Below, piece after piece: positions 20,999 through 30,189 of a stretch of DNA of 64,000 bases. The stretch lies in NCBI RefSeq assembly GCF_004353825.1, contig NZ_SMNA01000013.1, positions 1-64,000 of the forward strand. The letters run 5' to 3'. Within the stretch, counting starts at the first letter, position 1. The number at the start of each line of letters is the position of its first letter. Origin of the DNA: Occultella glacieicola. Lineage in GTDB: Bacteria > Actinomycetota > Actinomycetes > Actinomycetales > Beutenbergiaceae. Position numbers and translations under genes: made by a program. Under the pieces are notes generated by a model. The model saw only the letters and a list, made by a program, of their open reading frames with translations. It was not told the origin of the DNA and ran no database searches.

Positions 20999-22291
20999 AT
21001 GCAGGTCGACACCGGCACGCCACCGATGGGCTGGAACAGCTGGGACTGCTACGGGCCCAGCGTCACCGAGGCCGAGGTGCTCGCGAACGCCGAGTTCCTG
21101 GCGCAGCACCTGCTGCCGCACGGCTGGAACGTGGTGGTCGTGGACATCCAGTGGTACGAGCCGACGGCGCGCGCCGGCGGCTACAACGACGACCCGCCCG
21201 TGGAGCTGGACGGCTTCGGCCGACAGCTGCCCGCGCCGAACAGGTTCCCGTCCGCCGCCGGTGGGGCCGGCTTCGGCCCGCTCGCCGCTCGGGTGCACGA
21301 GCTCGGTCTGAGCTTCGGGATCCACATCATGCGGGGCATTCCGCGCCGCGCCGTCGAGCTCGACCTGCCGATCCTCGGCACCGACTGGACCGCCACCGAC
21401 GCGGCCGACACCTCATCGGTGTGCACCTGGAACCCGGACAACTACGGACTGGACCACGACCACCCGGCCGCGCAGGCCTATTACGACGCCCAGGTGGCGC
21501 AGTTCGCGGCGTGGGGCGTCGACTTCATCAAGGCCGACGACATGCTCGCCCCGTTCCACGACGCCGAGATCGCCGCCTACGCCGAGGCGATCCGCCGGTC
21601 CGGCCGCCCCATCGTGCTGTCGCTGTCGCCCGGCACCGGCCTGGACACCGCGCACCTGGACCACCTGCGCGCGAACGCGGCCATGTGGCGCATCAGCGAC
21701 GACCTCTGGGACCGCTGGGAGGACGTGCTCGACCAGTTCGACCGCCTCGCCCGCTGGGCACCGACCCAACGTCCGGGCGGCTGGGCGGACGCGGACATGC
21801 TCCCGCTCGGTCGGATCGGCATCCGCGCCGAACGCGGACAGGACCGCCCCAGCCGGCTCACCGCCGACGAGGCGCGCACGCTGATGACCCTGTGGGTGAT
21901 GGCCCGCTCGCCGCTGATGTTCGGCGGTGACCTGCCCTCCACGGACCCCGACACCCTCGCACTGCTCACGAATCCGGACGTGCTGGAGATCCTCAAGGCC
22001 TCCGACGGCGGAGCGCAGGTCTCCCGGGACGGCGACGCCGTGCTGTGGTCGGCTCGGGCCACGCGGCCCGCGGCGCGGGCCGAAGGTGCGGCGCCCGTCC
22101 CGGCCCTCTACCTGGCCGCCTTTCACCTCGGCGATCAGGCGAGTTCCGCCGTCGTCGATCCTGCGGTCGCCGGCATAGCCGGCCCGCACTCCGCCACCGA
22201 CCTGTGGAGCGGCGAGGCCCTCGACCTCACCGTACCCGTGACCATCCCCGCGCACGGCGTCCGGCTCGTGCGACTCGACCCCCAGCCCTGA
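20999..22291 (+). CDS. GH27 glycosidase: alpha-galactosidase or beta-L-arabinopyranosidase
   Basis: A protein of 430 residues. The start MGWNSWDCYGP is the GH27 signature; the nucleophile is Asp180 in DFIKADDM and the acid/base lies in RISDDLWDRW (Asp234 or Asp235). It has the barrel and a C-terminal beta domain but no signal peptide. GH27 includes alpha-galactosidases and beta-L-arabinopyranosidases; the longer insert GYNDDPPVELDGFGRQLPAPNRFPSA resembles actinobacterial arabinopyranosidase-like members, and its place between arabinose genes supports that option without deciding it. It shares an operon with the dehydrogenase and the first GH51 gene. Confidence 0.88.
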   Translation: MQVDTGTPPMGWNSWDCYGPSVTEAEVLANAEFLAQHLLPHGWNVVVVDIQWYEPTARAGGYNDDPPVELDGFGRQLPAPNRFPSAAGGAGFGPLAARVHELGLSFGIHIMRGIPRRAVELDLPILGTDWTATDAADTSSVCTWNPDNYGLDHDHPAAQAYYDAQVAQFAAWGVDFIKADDMLAPFHDAEIAAYAEAIRRSGRPIVLSLSPGTGLDTAHLDHLRANAAMWRISDDLWDRWEDVLDQFDRLARWAPTQRPGGWADADMLPLGRIGIRAERGQDRPSRLTADEARTLMTLWVMARSPLMFGGDLPSTDPDTLALLTNPDVLEILKASDGGAQVSRDGDAVLWSARATRPAARAEGAAPVPALYLAAFHLGDQASSAVVDPAVAGIAGPHSATDLWSGEALDLTVPVTIPAHGVRLVRLDPQP

Positions 22292-22310
22292 ACCCGACCA
22301 GGAGTACCTC

Positions 22311-23819
22311 ATGTTGACCGCATCCCTCGTGATCGACCCGGCGTTCGTCGTCGGGCCCGTCCGCCGCCGCACGTTCGGCTCGTTCGTCGAGCACCTCGGC
22401 CGGTGCGTCTACACCGGCATCCACGACCCCGAGCACGAGACCGCCGATGAGGACGGCTTCCGCGGCGACGTCCTCGACCTCGTCAAGGAACTCGGCACCG
22501 GCACGGTGCGCTACCCGGGCGGGAACTTCGTCTCCGGGTACCGCTGGGAGGACGGCGTGGGCCCGCGCGAGCAGCGCCCGGCCCGGCTCGACCTGGCCTG
22601 GCACTCGACCGAGCCGAACACCGTGGGCGTGGACGAGTTCATGCGCTGGGCGCGCAAGGCCGACGTCGAGCCGATGATGGCCGTCAACCTCGGCACCCGA
22701 GGGGTCCAGGAGGCCCTGGACATCCTCGAGTACTGCAACGTCGCCGGTGGCACCCACCTGTCCGACCTGCGCCGGGCGAACGGGGCGGAGGAGCCCTACG
22801 GCATCAGGATGTGGTGCCTCGGAAACGAGATGGACGGGCCCTGGCAGATCGGGCACAAGACCGCCCACGAGTACGGTCGCGTCGCGGCCGAGGCGGCCCG
22901 CGCGATGCGGATGATCGACCCCGACCTCGAGCTCGTCGTCTGCGGGAGCTCGTCCTCGGCGATGCCGACCTTCGGCGCCTGGGAGGCGACCGTGCTGGAG
23001 GAGACCTACGAGCACGTCGACTACGTCTCCGCGCACGCCTACTACAGCGAGAAGGACGGCGACCTGGCCTCCTTCCTGGCCTCCGCCGTCGACATGGACC
23101 ACTTCATCGACTCGGTGAGCGCGACCGCGGACGCCGTGCGGGCCGCGAGGAAGCTGACCAAGCGGATTCACATCAGCTTCGACGAGTGGAACGTCTGGTA
23201 CCAGCACCGCGCCGAGTCCCGCCCGCCGACCGGGGACGACTGGCCGGTCGCGCCCGTGCTGCTCGAGGACCGCTACAACGTCGCCGACGCCGTCGTGGTG
23301 GGCAACCTGCTCATCTCGCTGCTGCGGCACACCGACCGGGTGCACTCGGCCTCGCTCGCCCAGCTCGTCAACGTGATCGCCCCGATCATGACCGAGCCCG
23401 GCGGCCGGTCCTGGCGCCAGACCACATTCCACCCGTTCGCGCTCACCTCCGAGCACGCCAAGGGCGAGGTCCTGCAGGTCGCCGTGGACGCGCCCACGCT
23501 TGAGACCGAGAAGTTCGGCGAGGTCGCTGCGCTCGATGCCGTCGCCACCCGCGACCCCGAGACCGGCGCGGTGGCGATCTTCGCCGTCAACCGGTCCACG
23601 ACCGAGTCGCTGACCCTGACCGTGGACGTCCGCTCGCTCGGTGACGTGCGCGTGGTCGGCGCGCAGACGCTGTCCAACCCGGACCACACCTGGGCCGCCT
23701 CGGCTGACGACGCGACCTCGGTGCTGCCGGTCGAGAACGGCACGGCCGTCGTGTCCGACGGCGTCGTCACGGTCGAACTGCCGGCCGTCTCCTGGTCCGT
23801 GGTGCGGTTGGGCGCCTGA
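22311..23819 (+). CDS. Alpha-L-arabinofuranosidase, GH51 (copy 1)
   Basis: A protein of 502 residues without a signal peptide, so intracellular. The acid/base is Glu173 in WCLGNEMDGP and the nucleophile is Glu292 in HISFDEWNVWY, with the N-terminal RTFGSFVEHLGRCVYTG and RYPGGNFVSGYRW characteristic of GH51. It releases terminal arabinofuranose from arabinan or arabinoxylan oligosaccharides, feeding AraA. CAGGAGT precedes ATG 22311, 19 bases after the GH27 stop. The two GH51 copies differ clearly in the active-site loops, suggesting different linkage preference. Confidence 0.95.
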   Translation: MLTASLVIDPAFVVGPVRRRTFGSFVEHLGRCVYTGIHDPEHETADEDGFRGDVLDLVKELGTGTVRYPGGNFVSGYRWEDGVGPREQRPARLDLAWHSTEPNTVGVDEFMRWARKADVEPMMAVNLGTRGVQEALDILEYCNVAGGTHLSDLRRANGAEEPYGIRMWCLGNEMDGPWQIGHKTAHEYGRVAAEAARAMRMIDPDLELVVCGSSSSAMPTFGAWEATVLEETYEHVDYVSAHAYYSEKDGDLASFLASAVDMDHFIDSVSATADAVRAARKLTKRIHISFDEWNVWYQHRAESRPPTGDDWPVAPVLLEDRYNVADAVVVGNLLISLLRHTDRVHSASLAQLVNVIAPIMTEPGGRSWRQTTFHPFALTSEHAKGEVLQVAVDAPTLETEKFGEVAALDAVATRDPETGAVAIFAVNRSTTESLTLTVDVRSLGDVRVVGAQTLSNPDHTWAASADDATSVLPVENGTAVVSDGVVTVELPAVSWSVVRLGA

Positions 23820-23867
23820 ATCGTGGTCGGGGTCGGTCGGGGCTCGTCGGGCGGCTCGTCCGGCGCC

Positions 23868-24527
23868 TCACCGCCGGGCGGTCGGCGTCGCGGCGAGGGC
23901 GCGGATGTCGCGCTCGGCCTCGGCGACGCCGGCCGCGCGGCACCCCTTGGCCACCCAGCCGCGGATCAGCGCCGGCTCGGCCCGGAACAGGGCCAGGCCG
24001 CGGCGGACCAGGGTCGACGGAGGCTTGCGGGACTCGGCGAGATCCCGGAGCAGCCGGAACCAGAACGTCTGCATCCGGGGCCGGACCAGGCAGATCGCGT
24101 CGGCGAGCACGTCCTCGGCGCGCAGGTCGGCGACCAGTTCCGCCGCGAAGATCCCCTCGGCGATCACGATCGGCTCGTCGCCCAGGAGCAGCCGGGTGGT
24201 GCCGGTCCGGCGCGACGTCGGAATGTCGTAGACCGGGAGGTCGCTGACCCCGTCCCGGCACAGCGCCACCAACGCGTCGCGGGCCCCGTCGTGGTCCCAG
24301 GACGCCGGCGAGTCCCAGTCCACGCTGCCGAACCGGGACGGCAGGCCGGGCCGGTCGATGTCGAAGTAGAAGTCGTCCAACGCCACCACCGGCAGCCCGA
24401 GCCGGCGGGTCAGCGAACTCTTGCCCGAGCCGGACGGGCCGGTCAGCAGCACCACCCGGCGGCGCACCCGCCGCTCACCCTCCGGGATGGGGAAGAGGGC
24501 CTCATCGGGGTCGGGGGTCGCCGGCAT
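23868..24527 (-). CDS. Uridine kinase-like P-loop ATPase
   Basis: A protein of 219 residues with a Walker A motif [17 protein letters not shown] (residues about 28-44), then [13 protein letters not shown] and WDSPASWD, which are typical of uridine-kinase-like nucleoside kinases of actinobacteria. It probably phosphorylates a nucleoside or small hydroxyl substrate; the true substrate is open. ATG 24527 is chosen because GATAAT lies 6 bases upstream, the spacing expected of a leaderless transcript; a longer start at 24602 would add a hydrophobic stretch and overlap the divergent GH51 gene. It is inserted between the two GH51 genes on the other strand. Confidence 0.78.
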   Translation of the reverse strand: MPATPDPDEALFPIPEGERRVRRRVVLLTGPSGSGKSSLTRRLGLPVVALDDFYFDIDRPGLPSRFGSVDWDSPASWDHDGARDALVALCRDGVSDLPVYDIPTSRRTGTTRLLLGDEPIVIAEGIFAAELVADLRAEDVLADAICLVRPRMQTFWFRLLRDLAESRKPPSTLVRRGLALFRAEPALIRGWVAKGCRAAGVAEAERDIRALAATPTARR

Positions 24528-24592
24528 CCGGCCATTATCCCCACCCGTCAGCAGCAACCAGAACGCCACCACCACAGCAGCGAGGAAGCCAC

Positions 24593-26116
24593 GTGAACGC
24601 ATCAGCCAAGGCCATCATCAACCTCGACGTGGAGGGGCCGGTCATCAGCCGGCACCTGTACGGACACTTCGCCGAGCACCTCGGCCGGTGCATCTACGGC
24701 GGCTTCTACGTCGGTGAGGACTCCGACATCCCGAACGCCGGCGGCATCCGCCTCGACGTGGTGGAGGCGCTGCGGGCCCTGAACATCCCGAACCTGCGCT
24801 GGCCCGGCGGCTGCTTCGCGGACGAGTACCACTGGATGGACGGGATCGGTCCGAGATCCGAGCGGCCCTCGATGGTGAACACCCACTGGGGCAACGTTGA
24901 GGAGAACAACCACTTCGGCACCCACGAGTTCATGGCCCTGTGCGAGCTGCTCGGCGCCGAGCCCTACATCAACGGGAACGTCGGCTCCGGCACCGTCAAG
25001 GAGATGAGCGACTGGGTCGAGTACCTGACCCGGGACGGCGACTCCCCGATGGTGCGGCTGCGCAAGGCCAACGGCCGTGAGGAGCCGTGGACGGTGCCGT
25101 TCTGGGGGATCGGGAACGAGGCGTGGGGCTGCGGAGGCAACATGAGCGCCCAGCACTACGCCGACGAGGCCCGCCGCTACGCCACCTACTGCCGTGACCA
25201 CGGAGACAACAAGCTCTACCGGATCGCCGCCGGCGCCTCGAACGACGACTACGCGTGGACCGAGACCCTGATGAAGGCGGTCAACTGCCTCGGCTGCGCG
25301 AAGGAACCGCGTGGCTACTTCCAGGGGCTGACGTTCCACTACTACACGGTGCCCGGCCCGTGGTCGGACAAGGGCAGCGCGCTCGAGTTCGAGGTCGACG
25401 ACTACTACGCCACCATGGTCAAGGCCGCGCGCGTGGAGGAACTCATCGCCGGGCACGCCGCGGTGATGGACTGCTACGACCCCAAGAAGAAGGTCGGCCT
25501 GATCCTGGACGAGTGGGGCACCTGGTGGAACGTGGAGCCGGGCACGAACCCGGGGTTCCTGTACCAGCAGAACACGATGCGCGACGCCCTCGTCGCGAGC
25601 GTCCACTTCGACGCCTTCCACCGGCACGCGGACCGGCTCGTCATGGCCAACATCGCCCAGACCGTGAACGTGCTGCAGGCGATGATCCTCACCGACCCGG
25701 ACTCCGGCGCGCTCGTGCTCACCCCGACCTACCACGTGTTCGAGATGAACAAGGCCCACCAGGACGCCGCCTCGCTGCGGGTCGACGTGGCGTCCGAGGG
25801 CACCACGCGCACCGTCGGTGAGGACGAGCTGGACACATTCTCGGTCTCGGCCAGCACGAAGGACGGCCGGGCCCTGGTGTCCCTGACGAACCTGGACGCG
25901 GACAGCCCGCTGGAGGTCGACCTCGACCTGCGCGGCCGGGCCGTGGGCGGCGTGCGCGGACGGGTGCTGACCGCGGACGCGCTGAACGCGCACAACACCG
26001 CCGACGCGACCGGCGTGGCCGTGCAGGACCTGGACGGCCTGGCCGTCGAGAACGGGGTGCTGCGGGTGAGCATCCCGGCGCACGCGTTCGTGACGGTGGA
26101 GCTCGACCTGGTCTGA
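24593..26116 (+). CDS. Alpha-L-arabinofuranosidase, GH51 (copy 2)
   Basis: A protein of 507 residues, cytoplasmic. The acid/base is Glu176 in [12 protein letters not shown] and the nucleophile is Glu307 in [13 protein letters not shown], the form closest to the classical intracellular AbfA enzymes; the N-terminus has [19 protein letters not shown] and [13 protein letters not shown]. It cleaves arabinofuranose from imported oligosaccharides. The GTG start 24593 has GAGGAAG upstream. It is monocistronic, divergent from the kinase gene with 65 bases between the starts, and is followed by an inverted repeat at 26160. Confidence 0.95.
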   Translation: MNASAKAIINLDVEGPVISRHLYGHFAEHLGRCIYGGFYVGEDSDIPNAGGIRLDVVEALRALNIPNLRWPGGCFADEYHWMDGIGPRSERPSMVNTHWGNVEENNHFGTHEFMALCELLGAEPYINGNVGSGTVKEMSDWVEYLTRDGDSPMVRLRKANGREEPWTVPFWGIGNEAWGCGGNMSAQHYADEARRYATYCRDHGDNKLYRIAAGASNDDYAWTETLMKAVNCLGCAKEPRGYFQGLTFHYYTVPGPWSDKGSALEFEVDDYYATMVKAARVEELIAGHAAVMDCYDPKKKVGLILDEWGTWWNVEPGTNPGFLYQQNTMRDALVASVHFDAFHRHADRLVMANIAQTVNVLQAMILTDPDSGALVLTPTYHVFEMNKAHQDAASLRVDVASEGTTRTVGEDELDTFSVSASTKDGRALVSLTNLDADSPLEVDLDLRGRAVGGVRGRVLTADALNAHNTADATGVAVQDLDGLAVENGVLRVSIPAHAFVTVELDLV

Positions 26117-26159
26117 CTTCGGGCGCCTGAGCGTCCACCTCGTTCCGTACCCACGCCCG

Positions 26160-26201
26160 GATCACCGGGGGCCCTCGCGCCGCGGGTGAGCCCCGGTGAT
26201 C
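26160..26201. repeat. 11-bp inverted repeat spanning the AraC start region
   Basis: GATCACCGGGG (26160-26170) pairs with CCCCGGTGATC (26191-26201) around 20 bases that include the GTG start assigned to the AraC-family gene. It can serve as terminator for the upstream GH51 gene or as an mRNA hairpin at the AraC start. Confidence 0.5.
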
Positions 26202-27052
26202 ATGAGTGGGTGGACTATGTCGCTCGCGCCCCGGATCCGCCGCTCGCGGCGCTGATCGACGACGTCTATCTGCTCAGCGGGACCCCGCGGCATCGGCGGC
26301 TGAACGTGCCGCCGATGCCGTCCGCGCATCTGTTCCTCAATCTTGGCGAGCCCGTCCGGTTGTACGACTCCGATCCCGGCGTGCCGGCGGCCACGCTCAC
26401 CGACGCCTGGTTCCTGGGGTTGAGCACCAGGCGTTTCATCATCGAGTACCCGACGTCGGTCCGGCTCGCCGGCGTGCACTTCAAGCCGTGGGGGCTGGCC
26501 CCGTTCGTCGACGTCTCCCTCTCCGACCTGCGGGATCAGTGGGTGCCGGCGGACGCGGTCTGGGGACCCGCGGTTCACCGGCTTCGAGACCAGATCGCGC
26601 AGGCGCCGTCGCCGTGGACGGCCCTTCAGGTGGTGGAGGACGAGCTCCGGGCACGCCGGGTGCCCGAACCACCGCGACACTTCGACCTGGTCAACCACAC
26701 TGCGGGGCGCCTGGAGTCGTCCTGGGGCAGTGTCGGAGTTCGCGCCCTGACAGACAGCGCCGGCGTCAGCGCCACCCACCTGGCCTCGCAGTTCAAGGGG
26801 CTGGTCGGGATCACCCCGAAGCGGCTGGCCCGGATCTACCGGTTCGCGCGGCTGATCCTGTCCGTCGACGCGGCGGCACCCGTCGACTGGTCCGGACTCG
26901 CCCAGACGGCGGGCTACTTCGACCAGGCCCACCTCGGCAAGGAGTTCAAGGACTTCACCGGGCTGACCCCGACCGGCTACCTGGCCCTTCGGCGCCGGCT
27001 CCCCGCGGCGCCGGGCTTCCCGCCGGACCTCGGGCCGATGCCGGCCGATTGA
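26186..27052 (+). CDS. AraC-family transcriptional regulator
   Basis: A protein of 288 residues. An N-terminal beta-rich sensing region (residues about 1-150) is of the kind with MPSAHLFLNLGEPVRLY and HFKPWGLAPF, found in AraC proteins with DUF6597-like domains. The C-terminal pair of helix-turn-helix motifs lies at residues about 185-275 (VSATHLASQFKGLVGITPKR and AGYFDQAHLGKEFKDFTGLTP). The target is unknown; neighbours are unrelated. GTG 26186 lies in the loop of an inverted repeat with no clear ribosome site, so GTG 26210 is an alternative start. Confidence 0.83.
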   Translation: MSPGDHEWVDYVARAPDPPLAALIDDVYLLSGTPRHRRLNVPPMPSAHLFLNLGEPVRLYDSDPGVPAATLTDAWFLGLSTRRFIIEYPTSVRLAGVHFKPWGLAPFVDVSLSDLRDQWVPADAVWGPAVHRLRDQIAQAPSPWTALQVVEDELRARRVPEPPRHFDLVNHTAGRLESSWGSVGVRALTDSAGVSATHLASQFKGLVGITPKRLARIYRFARLILSVDAAAPVDWSGLAQTAGYFDQAHLGKEFKDFTGLTPTGYLALRRRLPAAPGFPPDLGPMPAD

Positions 27053-27121
27053 TTTCCTACAAGCCACGACCGCTCACCCTTCCTACGATCGAGGCACCGG
27101 GCGCGAACCGAGGGAGAGATC

Positions 27122-27742
27122 GTGGGCACCGTGATCATGCACAACGTCGTGTCGGTCGACGGCTTCATCGCCGATTCGAATGATGACGTGGGACCGTTGC
27201 ACGACTGGTACTTCAGCGGTGACACACCGATCACCGAGCCGACAGACGGCGCCGAGTTCGACCACTCCGGGGACGGTGGGGGGTTCCGGGTCTCCGCGAG
27301 GTCGGCACCGTACGTCCGAGCCATGTGGGCGCGGATCGGCGTGATCGTGATGGGTCGCCACTTCTTCGATCTGATGAACGGGTGGGAGGGCCAGCCGCCC
27401 ACGGGAGAGCACGTGGTGGTGGTCTCCCACCGTCCCAAACCCGAGGGATGGCACCCGGAGGCGTCCTACCACTTCTTCGACGACGTCCGGGCCGCCATGG
27501 CAGCGGCGCAGGAGTTGGGAGGTGACCGGGCGATCGCGGTGAACGCCGGGGAGGTCGGGGGCCAGATCCTCGCGGCCGGCCTGGTCGACGAGGTCGCGAT
27601 GGACGTGGTGCCGGTGGTCTTCGGGACGGGCAAGCGCTACTTCGGTGGCATCGACACCCAGCTCCTGCTCGAGGATCCCCATGTGGTGATCGAGGGCGAC
27701 CGAGTCCTGCACCTGGCCTTCAAGGTGCGCCGCCAACCCTGA
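27122..27742 (+). CDS. Dihydrofolate reductase family (RibD C-terminal-like) protein
   Basis: A protein of 206 residues with the fold and end motifs of the RibD-C/DHFR-like family: VVSVDGFIADSNDDVG at the N-terminus, IVMGRHFFDLM in the middle and the C-terminal DEVAMDVVPVVFGTGKRYF. These proteins probably bind NADPH, but most have no proven substrate and are not true folate enzymes. The GTG start 27122 follows GGGAGAGAT. A TACGAT -10-like hexamer lies at 27084-27089. It stands alone and need not be related to the AraC gene before it. Confidence 0.87.
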   Translation: MGTVIMHNVVSVDGFIADSNDDVGPLHDWYFSGDTPITEPTDGAEFDHSGDGGGFRVSARSAPYVRAMWARIGVIVMGRHFFDLMNGWEGQPPTGEHVVVVSHRPKPEGWHPEASYHFFDDVRAAMAAAQELGGDRAIAVNAGEVGGQILAAGLVDEVAMDVVPVVFGTGKRYFGGIDTQLLLEDPHVVIEGDRVLHLAFKVRRQP

Positions 27743-27796
27743 GCGCGGGCGCCCGTGTAACCTTCCCTCGACAACGGGGTGAGACGGGGGCACAGC

Positions 27797-28282
27797 ATGG
27801 GCAGGGGCCACATCGCGGCGATTTCGGCTGTGGCGATCACCACGCTCCTGGTCAGTGGCTGCAGCCCCGCAGACAGCGGCGCTGGGGCCGCGGCGCGGGA
27901 AGGAACGTCCGCCCCGGAGGCGACCACCGGACCCTCGGCCGAGGCGATGTCGGACGACGACCTCTGTCGCGCGTTCGGGGACGTGCTGACCATCACCGAG
28001 AACGCCGACCTCGGTCTGCGGGACGGGCGGATGGAGGCCCAGGAACAGCACGGCTGGTACCGACTGGCCACGCGGGTTCTGGGTCGGCTGCCCTCGAGCA
28101 ACACCGGTGCCGTGAGCCAGGCGATCGCCGACCTGCAGGCGGTCGCCCCGGCCGTCCCGAGTGGGGCGTCGGAGACCGTTGAAATCGGGTCGGCCGAGTG
28201 GACGGACGCGTCCGGGCGGCTCAGCACCGCCTGCGAGGCAGCCGGCGTGGAGGTGAGCCTTGAGTCCTTCACCGGAGGATGA
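27797..28282 (+). CDS. Small secreted lipoprotein of unknown function
   Basis: A protein of 161 residues. A signal peptide with lipobox LLVSGC precedes a low-complexity Ala/Ser/Thr linker and a helical domain of about 100 residues (residues about 55-155) that contains two cysteines, in DDDLCRAFG and LSTACEAAG, possibly disulfide-bonded. I do not recognise the family. ATG 27797 was chosen since it gives a regular signal peptide; TAACCT at 27758-27763 is a possible -10. Confidence 0.7.
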   Translation: MGRGHIAAISAVAITTLLVSGCSPADSGAGAAAREGTSAPEATTGPSAEAMSDDDLCRAFGDVLTITENADLGLRDGRMEAQEQHGWYRLATRVLGRLPSSNTGAVSQAIADLQAVAPAVPSGASETVEIGSAEWTDASGRLSTACEAAGVEVSLESFTGG

Positions 28283-28333
28283 CGGCCCGGTCCGGGCGGC
28301 TGACGGCGACCCGGGTCTGGTGGGCCAGGGGGG

Positions 28334-28693
28334 GTGAGGTCGACGAGTCCCGGTGCGCACTCATCGGCGGCGAGGGTTCGATCGCCGGCGTCCGTGGCCG
28401 TTGCGGCTGCCCTCGTCGGTGCCGTGCTGGCGATCTTCCCTCTGATGGTCCTCTGGGGAACTGCTCGGCATCCCGGTGGAGGACCGATGGTGCGCTACAG
28501 CCAGGTCGCGACGATCCCGACGGCCCTGGTCTGCGCGGTGCTGCTGTTCTTGGCGAGTCGTCAGAGGCGGCCGCTCGGTGCCTGGCTGCTCGCCGTCGGC
28601 GCCGTCGTCCTCGCGTTGGCCGTCGGCGTCGGTTGTGGCTTCTACGACGAGTGGACGGAGACCCAGCCCGGCGGGCGTGGCTATCAGCCGTAG
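28334..28693 (+). CDS. Small membrane protein of unknown function
   Basis: A frame of 119 residues with three hydrophobic segments (about residues 20-42, 60-74 and 80-100) separated by short loops, and a polar C-terminus ending QPGGRGYQP. GTG 28334 is preceded by a G-rich stretch. No family is recognised. Codon positions are GC-biased as in the neighbours, which supports coding, but the size keeps confidence moderate. Confidence 0.55.
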   Translation: MRSTSPGAHSSAARVRSPASVAVAAALVGAVLAIFPLMVLWGTARHPGGGPMVRYSQVATIPTALVCAVLLFLASRQRRPLGAWLLAVGAVVLALAVGVGCGFYDEWTETQPGGRGYQP

Positions 28694-28763
28694 GCGCAGA
28701 GGCCGATGCGCGACCGCGACGGCTCGGACATACTGCCGCTAAATCTCGATGGTGGAAGGTCTC

Positions 28764-28970
28764 GTGACAACGACGAAACTGATCAGTCTGCCCGACCAGT
28801 TGGCTCGTGACATCAAGGCTGCGGCTGCCAGGGCCGGCCAGTCCGACTCGCTCTGGATCCGGGAAGCCGCAGAGGCGAGGCTCGCCGGTGCACGGGAGGA
28901 TTCGCTCGCTGAGGTCGCGGACTTCATCTCCCATCGCGACCGCGAGGCAATGGACCAGCTGGCGGAGTGA
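28764..28970 (+). CDS. Ribbon-helix-helix antitoxin-like protein
   Basis: A protein of 68 residues: a basic N-terminal beta strand (VTTTKLISLPDQLARDIKAA) and two helices, as in CopG/RHH antitoxins, then an acidic helical tail that would bind a toxin. GTG 28764 is chosen because GGAAGG sits just upstream; an in-frame ATG at 28749 lacks one. Its stop overlaps the GTG of the following Doc-like gene by 4 bases, the usual antitoxin-toxin arrangement. With the toxin broken, it is probably an orphan. Confidence 0.72.
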   Translation: MTTTKLISLPDQLARDIKAAAARAGQSDSLWIREAAEARLAGAREDSLAEVADFISHRDREAMDQLAE

Positions 28971-29257
28971 CGTTCAGCTACCTCTCGTCCTCGGATCTGC
29001 TCCTCCGGTTCGTCCGGGTCGAGGGCTTTCGACCGGTGGTCCGCGACCTCGGGGCCCTCGAGTCCGCGGTCCAACGTCCGCGGACCGCCTTCGCAGGGCA
29101 GCACTTGTCACCGACCCTGAGCCTGGCAGCAGCCATCCCTGATGGAGGCGATCAACCAGAATCACCCCCTGCTCGACGGGAGCAAGCGACTGGCCTGGAT
29201 CGGCGTGGCGGCGATGTACGCGCTGGCCGGGCACCGCAACCCGGTGCTCTCCCAGGA
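28967..29257 (+). pseudogene. Decayed Fic/Doc-family toxin (frameshifted, C-terminally truncated)
   Basis: The first frame (GTG 28967) gives SYLSSSDLLLRF, then VRDLGALESAVQRPRTAF and LSPTLSLAAA, the N-terminal half of a death-on-curing toxin. The next part, SLMEAINQNHPLLDGSKRLAWIGVAAMYAL, lies in another frame, so a one-base shift occurred near 29115-29135. The Fic-type motif reads HPLLDGSKR, with Ser where the family has Asn and Leu for Phe. The homology ends at about 29255, directly against the truncated ERCC4 gene, so the C-terminus is lost too. Non-functional as read. Confidence 0.78.
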
Positions 29258-29260
29258 TAG

Positions 29261-30085
29261 GTGTACTGCCACCGGGCGGTGGGGTGGCCGAGCGAGCCGG
29301 AGATCGTGGAGGCCGTCCCGGTGCGCTCCTGCCGGCGCCGTGGGGCCGCGATCGACCTCGTGCTCGAGCGGTCCCGGGAGAACCGGAGCCAGCTCGTGCT
29401 CACCCGGATCAAGGGCGGCCGGGAGGCGGTGTTCTGGCAGACCGCCCGCACGGCGAAGCAGGCGCGGCCCGCCGTCAGCATCCCCACCGCCCGGGCGGGT
29501 GGACCGGCCGGGCTCGAGATCGTGGTCGACAGCCGGGAGCGGTACGCCTGGAACTTCGCCCACCAGCAGGTGACCACCCGGCGCGCCTCACTGGCGGCCG
29601 GCGACTACGCGATCACGGTCGACGGCGTGGTGGTGGCCTCGGTGGAACGCAAGAGCCTGGCCGACCTCGCCAGCACGCTGAGCTCCGGCAGGATGCGCTA
29701 CCTCGCGGCAGATCTGAGCGAGGTTCCGCGGGACGCGGTGGTGGTCGAGGACCGCTACTCGAAGGTGTTCTCGCTCGAGCACGTCCGGCCCTCGGTGGTG
29801 GCCGACGCGGTCGCCGAGCACCACGCCAGGTTCCCCCAGGTGCCGATCGTCTTCTGTGAGACCCGTGCCCTCGCGCAGGAGTGGACCTACCGGTTCCTCG
29901 CCGCCGCCCTCACCGAGGTCGCGGGGGAGGACATCGGTGCCGCGCGCACCGGTGCGCTCGCGACCGCTGCGGCACCGGCACCGGCGGCGATCCGTGCCTG
30001 GGCCCGCCGTCAGGGGTTCGAGGTGTCCGACCGCGGCCGCATCCCTGCCGAGATCCGCGCCGCCTTCGACCGCCGCCACGAGTGA
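29261..30085 (+). CDS. ERCC4-domain nuclease with Lsr2-like tail, N-terminally truncated
   Basis: A protein of 274 residues. Residues about 80-215 hold an ERCC4/XPF-type nuclease fold with VDSRERYAW, the catalytic VERKSLADL and VVEDRYSKVF. The end (AIRAWARRQGFEVSDRGRIPAEI) resembles the DNA-binding tail of Lsr2. Actinobacterial relatives as I know them start some 45 residues earlier; here homology begins abruptly at YCHRAVGWPSEPEIVE and the codon just before GTG 29261 is a stop (TAG). The missing part coincides with the broken Doc gene, so a deletion joined the two. The nuclease core is complete and may still be active, probably in DNA repair. Confidence 0.8.
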   Translation: MYCHRAVGWPSEPEIVEAVPVRSCRRRGAAIDLVLERSRENRSQLVLTRIKGGREAVFWQTARTAKQARPAVSIPTARAGGPAGLEIVVDSRERYAWNFAHQQVTTRRASLAAGDYAITVDGVVVASVERKSLADLASTLSSGRMRYLAADLSEVPRDAVVVEDRYSKVFSLEHVRPSVVADAVAEHHARFPQVPIVFCETRALAQEWTYRFLAAALTEVAGEDIGAARTGALATAAAPAPAAIRAWARRQGFEVSDRGRIPAEIRAAFDRRHE

Positions 30086-30189
30086 GTCGCGGGCCGGCCC
30101 GGCGCGACGGCGCCATCACGATGTCGGGCGTGGCGAACCGGGGCCGGGGAATGCGGTTCCGGACCTGACTCGGGCCTACCCTGACCCCT

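Noticed and set aside
19292-21325. Long open frame on the minus strand across araA, the dehydrogenase and GH27 genes
   Set aside because: It is antisense to three genes with clear catalytic motifs; its translation is low-complexity His/Arg/Val-rich sequence, as expected from high-GC codon bias.
28279-28767. Alternative plus-strand frame of 162 codons over the small membrane protein gene
   Set aside because: Arg/Cys-rich composition without hydrophobic pattern; the other frame has regular membrane segments.
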